Shown here in pieces: positions 30,094 to 33,352 of a stretch of DNA of 33,352 nt; the stretch's first letter is position 1; the number at the start of each line of letters is the position of its first letter. The DNA is taken from the NCBI GenBank assembly GCA_031262595.1, contig JAISHI010000012.1, positions 1 to 33,352 of the forward strand. The letters run 5' to 3'. The DNA is from Christensenellaceae bacterium. GTDB lineage: Bacteria; Bacillota; Clostridia; Christensenellales; UBA1242. The position numbers and the translations under genes were made by a program. The notes below the pieces were generated by a model, which worked only from the letters and a program-made list of their open reading frames with translations, was not told the origin of the DNA and did no database searches.

Positions 30094-31636
30094 TTTCTTT
30101 TTTAAAGATGCGGGGGAAATCGGCGGCGAGTTTTTCCATATAAAAGACTTCGATTTCGGCTTTGTTAACTTCGATTTTTGGGTCTTTCGGGTCGAGGTTG
30201 GTTATAAGTTTAACGATAACGCTGTTTCCTAGAATATCGCAAGCAATATCCTTAACGACGCCTTGCGGACGCATAACTAAGGTTTCCGCGAGATGCAGCA
30301 GCATTGCGAGTTTTTTAATCGCTTCGTCGTCGCCGGCCTCCATTATATTTTTATACTTAATAAACTCGTTAAGGTTGAAGTTAGTTGGGTTTTCCATAGA
30401 CGCGGCTAACGCGGCGATAACGAGTTCTTTATGTGATGCGCCGATAACGCCAGAGTTTAGGATTGCGGCGCCGTTATTTCGAATGAAGAATTGTTTATTG
30501 ATTTTCTTTCCGAACCCGTAAAGTGAGGCGGCGATTTGAAGCGATTTCGCGAAAGGGCGAGGGAGTTTATGGATTATTTTGAGTTGTTTAAAGAGTGTTA
30601 TCGCGTAAGACTTTCTAAGTTCTGCCTCATCGGCGTTAAGTCCGTAGCCGTTTATCGTCGCTTGGAGGCTATGTTTTAAGATATCCATAAGCGGCTTTTC
30701 AACGAGTTCGGGCAGAACTTCCTCGTATAGAAGTCCGGTGCTGCGATAAGCGGTTGAAGTTGTTATTTGCGTAAAGCCAACGGTTTCGATGAAGGCTTTT
30801 GCGATGCAAAGACCGGTAAAGATTTGGCGCGCGGTTTTCGAGGAAACGCCTTTGATCGTCATATCAGTTTTTAGGTCGATGGCCTTATTATCTTTTATAA
30901 AGTCGAAAACTTGGTCGAAAACGGCTTTGTTCGTTTGATAATTATGCTCGATTTCGACAGGATATTTCGTTATTTTTCGGGCGAGTTTGCCGAACGCCGA
31001 GAAGAGTTCGCTTGTTCCTATAACAACGCTCTCTGGGTCGGCTGAACGCAAGAAGCTAACGTTGTCTGCGAGTTGGGTTTTCATAAAATCTACACATTTT
31101 TTTGCGTAATCGTCGTTGGAGGCTTTTTCGTCGAAGAACTTCTCGATTAGGTCGTTATAACCGTAAGGCAGGGCAACAGAATCAACGAGAACTCGGCGCG
31201 AATACGCAACAACGCGCGTAAAATGCGACGATATATTTATTATGAAGCCTTTTGGGATGTCGAGGGTGTTTATAACTGCATTATAGATTTCGCGGTTTTC
31301 GTCCTCTTCGGTTAGGATGCGGAATTTCGTTCCGATGACAACGCCGGCTTCGTCAAGGAAGGAATGACAGTTTTTCGCTTTCGTTATCGAGTTTGACGCA
31401 ACGCAAACTGTTCGCATTATGCCTTCGGCGTTACAAATTTGCTTAAAATATTCGAGGATTTTAATGCAACCTGCGATTCGGGTTTGGGAAATTGTGCCGT
31501 TGTCTTCGAGGTGTTTATCGAGATTTATATTCTCCGCGAGCTCCTTATAAACAACGAAATAGTTGTTTTGGCTGACCTCCGCGAGCGTTAGGCGCAGCGA
31601 GGTTGTTGCGACTTCGATTAGGGCAAGTTTTTCCAT
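30080..31636 (-). CDS. Ppx/GppA-like protein lacking both active-site motifs
   Basis: The 518 residues follow the layout of exopolyphosphatase/pppGpp phosphohydrolase (Ppx/GppA): an actin-like double domain followed by a helical HD-type domain. Correspondences are LALIEVATTSLRLTLAEV (where DIGSNSIRL is usual), TVCVASNSITKAKNCHSFLDEAG (VATSAxRxAxNxxxFL), FRILTEEDENREIYNAV (ILSGxEEAxLxYxGV), and ARQIFTGLCIAKAFIETVG. The phosphate-binding DIGGGSTEL has become INISSHFTRV, the first Asp is Glu-Val, and the HD region LHDIG...HHKHS has become LYGFGKKINKQFFIRNNG. It is probably a non-catalytic relative with a binding or regulatory role. Start: the track ORF begins at 31696, but ATG 31636 has AAGGAG 6 nt ahead and aligns with the family start. 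Confidence 0.72.
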   Translation of the reverse strand: MEKLALIEVATTSLRLTLAEVSQNNYFVVYKELAENINLDKHLEDNGTISQTRIAGCIKILEYFKQICNAEGIMRTVCVASNSITKAKNCHSFLDEAGVVIGTKFRILTEEDENREIYNAVINTLDIPKGFIINISSHFTRVVAYSRRVLVDSVALPYGYNDLIEKFFDEKASNDDYAKKCVDFMKTQLADNVSFLRSADPESVVIGTSELFSAFGKLARKITKYPVEIEHNYQTNKAVFDQVFDFIKDNKAIDLKTDMTIKGVSSKTARQIFTGLCIAKAFIETVGFTQITTSTAYRSTGLLYEEVLPELVEKPLMDILKHSLQATINGYGLNADEAELRKSYAITLFKQLKIIHKLPRPFAKSLQIAASLYGFGKKINKQFFIRNNGAAILNSGVIGASHKELVIAALAASMENPTNFNLNEFIKYKNIMEAGDDEAIKKLAMLLHLAETLVMRPQGVVKDIACDILGNSVIVKLITNLDPKDPKIEVNKAEIEVFYMEKLAADFPRIFKKEIEII

Positions 31637-31776
31637 AAAATCTCCTTCGTAATTAAATTCTATAACGACATTAACATAAAGAAAACCGCCTGACAAGTGA
31701 GGAAATACCTTTAATTATTATTGAAAAATTGATGGCAAAAACGGTTGATTTTCGCTTTTAGTTTTTAGTAAACTAA

Positions 31777-32673
31777 TTATTCGAGTTTGATGATTTCCGT
31801 TTCGAGGTCAATGTTTTTTTCGGCTTTAATCTTTTCTTTTATTAACTTAATAAGTTCGTGGACGTCGGCGCTAGTGGCTTCGCCGTTATTAACTATAAAG
31901 CCGGCGTGCTCAGGCGAAATTTGCGCTCCGCCAACGGTTAAGCCTTTTAGCCCGAGCGCCTCGATTTCTTTCCCGACGAAAAAATCCGCGCTGGGTTTTT
32001 TAAAAACGCTGCCTGCGCTGGGGGCTTTCGGTAAGTTTTTTCGTTTTTCGAGGCTTAAGTTAACGTTTTCGGCAATTTTTTCGGGGGCTTCGCGCTTTAA
32101 ATAAAAATATGCGCCGAGGATTATCGCGGTTTTCCGTTTATTTTTAAAAACGCTTTCGCGATAACTAAAATCTAAGTCCATTGCGGTTAGCGACTTTATC
32201 TCGCCGTTTTCTAAGACGTCGACCATGACGGTATTTTCCGCGATTTCGTGCCCGTGGCAGCCCGCGTTCATGTAAATCGCGCCGCCGACGGTCGCGGGAA
32301 TGCCGGCTGCCCACTCGAACCCCGTTAAGTTTGAGGTTTGGCAAAACCAAATCAACGAACTGAGCATCGCGCCCGCATCGGCGTAAACGAAACCGCTGTT
32401 ATAAACGATTTCGTTCATCATGAGTTTTATGACGACGCCGTCGTAGCCGTTCGAGTTCGCTAAAATATTCGAGCCGCCGCCGATTATAAAGTATTTTTGC
32501 TGCAAAAAATTCAGCGCACTTATAAGTTTTAAAAGTTTTTCGCGCGATTTAACCTTAACGAAAAATTTTGCGTTTCCGCCGATTTTAAAGGTTGTATGCG
32601 CGGATAACGGCTCGTCTTTTAAAACATTCTCTTCGCCGCAAACATGGCAAAGATAATTATATAAGGAGGACAT
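31777..32673 (-). CDS. murB: UDP-N-acetylenolpyruvoylglucosamine reductase MurB
   Basis: MurB reduces UDP-GlcNAc-enolpyruvate to UDP-MurNAc with NADPH and FAD. Motifs in order: HTTFKIGGNAKFFV, IIGGGSNILANSNGYDGVVI, GFEWAAGIPATVGGAIYMNAG, FSYRESVFK, PSAGSVFKKP with the catalytic Ser, GLKGLTVGGAQISPEHAGFIVN, and a Glu near the end (VHELIKLI...EKNIDLETEI). This is the short type II-like form (298 aa) typical of Gram-positives. It starts 20 nt after the sua5/yrdC stop and has no clear Shine-Dalgarno sequence, so it is probably co-transcribed. Its downstream region (31637-31776) holds the promoter area of the Ppx-like gene. Confidence 0.94.
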   Translation of the reverse strand: MSSLYNYLCHVCGEENVLKDEPLSAHTTFKIGGNAKFFVKVKSREKLLKLISALNFLQQKYFIIGGGSNILANSNGYDGVVIKLMMNEIVYNSGFVYADAGAMLSSLIWFCQTSNLTGFEWAAGIPATVGGAIYMNAGCHGHEIAENTVMVDVLENGEIKSLTAMDLDFSYRESVFKNKRKTAIILGAYFYLKREAPEKIAENVNLSLEKRKNLPKAPSAGSVFKKPSADFFVGKEIEALGLKGLTVGGAQISPEHAGFIVNNGEATSADVHELIKLIKEKIKAEKNIDLETEIIKLE

Positions 32674-32693
32674 TAACTATGTTTATTCAGGGT

Positions 32694-33257
32694 TTACGCG
32701 CGGATTGTTATAAACTTGTCGTTTTCGAACCTTAAAATTTGGCTGGGTTTTTGGTTTTCGTCAGCCGAGCCGCGCAAAATAAAAACGCCTCTTTCGCCGA
32801 AAGTTTCCTCGACTTCTTCATAGGTTTTAAGGGTTGGTTCGCCGGTTATGTTCGCGCTTGTCGAGGCTAGCGGAACGCTGCATTTCGAGATTAGCGCGAG
32901 AACGTCGGCATCGCGCGGGATACGGATTGCGAGAGAGCTATCGCGCGTAAAGTCGGTATATAGAGGGGAACTAGTTTCAATAGGAATTATGACTGTCGTC
33001 GCTTCTAGCCCCATTTCCAGCCGTTTAACGATGTCGGGGTTTAGATTTTTTATATAATTTTTAATTTGCGCGGCGCTTTCGAATAAAACTATTAGCGGCT
33101 CGGTTTTCGGGCGTTTTTTAATTTCGTAAATTTTTTTTAGCGCGTTTTCGTTGGTTGCGTCGGCTGAGAGCCCCCAAACAGTATCCGTCGCGAACGCGAT
33201 AACGCCGCCGTTTTTTATCGCCGCAGCCGCTGTCGAGAAATCGTTTTTATTTATCAT
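32694..33257 (-). CDS. L-threonylcarbamoyladenylate synthase (Sua5/YwlC/YrdC family)
   Basis: This enzyme makes threonylcarbamoyl-AMP from threonine, bicarbonate and ATP, the first step to the t6A37 modification of tRNAs reading ANN codons. The YrdC domain is complete: GGVIAFATDTVWGLSADA, IYEIKKRPKTEPLIVL (KRxxxxP with the catalytic basic patch), TVIIP, SLAIRIP, and PLASTSANITGEPT near the end. At 187 residues it is the single-domain type without the Sua5 C-terminal domain. The track ORF begins at 33350, but ATG 33257 (MINKNDFST) is the natural domain start and lies 6 nt after a TATAAT box. Upstream of murB in one operon. Not cut by the window edge. Confidence 0.92.
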   Translation of the reverse strand: MINKNDFSTAAAAIKNGGVIAFATDTVWGLSADATNENALKKIYEIKKRPKTEPLIVLFESAAQIKNYIKNLNPDIVKRLEMGLEATTVIIPIETSSPLYTDFTRDSSLAIRIPRDADVLALISKCSVPLASTSANITGEPTLKTYEEVEETFGERGVFILRGSADENQKPSQILRFENDKFITIRA

Positions 33258-33263
33258 CGCGCT

Positions 33264-33269
33264 ATTATA
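33264..33269 (-). promoter_or_regulatory. -10 box of the sua5/yrdC-murB operon (leaderless type)
   Basis: Minus strand TATAAT (33264-33269), then AGCGCG and ATG at 33257. The -35 region (TTTTAA at 33287-33292) is weak. No Shine-Dalgarno sequence. Confidence 0.5.
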
Positions 33270-33352
33270 TAATAACCGCGTGAGTTTTAAAAGTAGTTTC
33301 GCGCGGATTTTTAGAAAGTTGCACCCGAATTGCGTTTGTATAAATTGCAAAG

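Noticed and set aside
31740-31790. Terminator for murB at TTAGTTT/AAACTAA near 31765
   Set aside because: The 7-bp inverted repeat is perfect, but in the murB direction no T-run follows it, so it is not a convincing terminator.
33258-33350. Longer start of the Sua5/YrdC gene
   Set aside because: The extra 31 residues precede the domain and would span the TATAAT box; no ribosome-binding site supports them.

Overview
The window looks like a chromosomal segment of an endospore-forming Bacillota (Clostridia-like), probably an uncultured lineage. The evidence is a set of spore-associated genes (spoIVB, yabP, cwlD, a DacF-type carboxypeptidase and a possible spoIIM-like protein) among ordinary Gram-positive housekeeping genes (miaA, lepB, gmk, rsmG, glmM, trxB, murB, ywlC/sua5). 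The backbone strongly prefers GCG, CGC, GGC and GTT codons. A few genes (AbiE pair, HNH protein, the 73-aa and 178-aa proteins) do not share this and may be acquired.

Layout. 1-2788 is accessory DNA: an AbiEi/AbiEii toxin-antitoxin operon (toxin shortened at its C-terminus), an unrecognised 203-aa ORF, then about 570 bp of back-to-back stem-loops of about 25 bp each with different stem sequences. It ends at the 3' half of a tRNA-Arg(CCU) that starts abruptly at the anticodon and is followed by its own terminator. This is what an attR junction left by integration into a tRNA anticodon loop would look like. 2826-3004 is AT-rich with TTCACT/AGTGAA fold-back repeats. 3005-4760 holds two small winged-helix proteins with membrane tails and a membrane-anchored HNH nuclease. 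4869-6693 is spoIVB plus a five-helix membrane protein. 6878-10127 holds a charged unknown, a D,D-carboxypeptidase and an esterase. 10342-17703 is one giant (2453 aa) secreted, membrane-anchored protein built of Ig-like units, followed by a Na/Pi-cotransporter/PhoU-type protein. 19459-25229 holds a zinc-ribbon protein with a polyacidic tail, an MBL hydrolase, yabP, miaA-lepB, gmk-rsmG and two paralogous Cys-rich mini-proteins. 25226-33352 holds two CPBP proteases, cwlD-glmM, trxB, a catalytically degenerate Ppx/GppA-like protein, murB and a Sua5/YrdC enzyme.

How the genes work together. Much of the backbone serves envelope and spore-cortex biology: GlmM and MurB make peptidoglycan precursor, the carboxypeptidase and CwlD trim or remodel it, SpoIVB signals across the forespore membranes, YabP is a spore-formation factor, and LepB processes exported proteins. 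MiaA, Sua5/YrdC and RsmG modify tRNA or rRNA.

A theme specific to this genome is the number of genes whose sigma-A-like -10 box lies only 5-8 nt before the ATG, with no Shine-Dalgarno sequence, so their mRNAs should be leaderless. The strongest candidate for something undescribed is the stem-loop array at about 1964-2531. All calls come from reading the sequence; no database search was possible.
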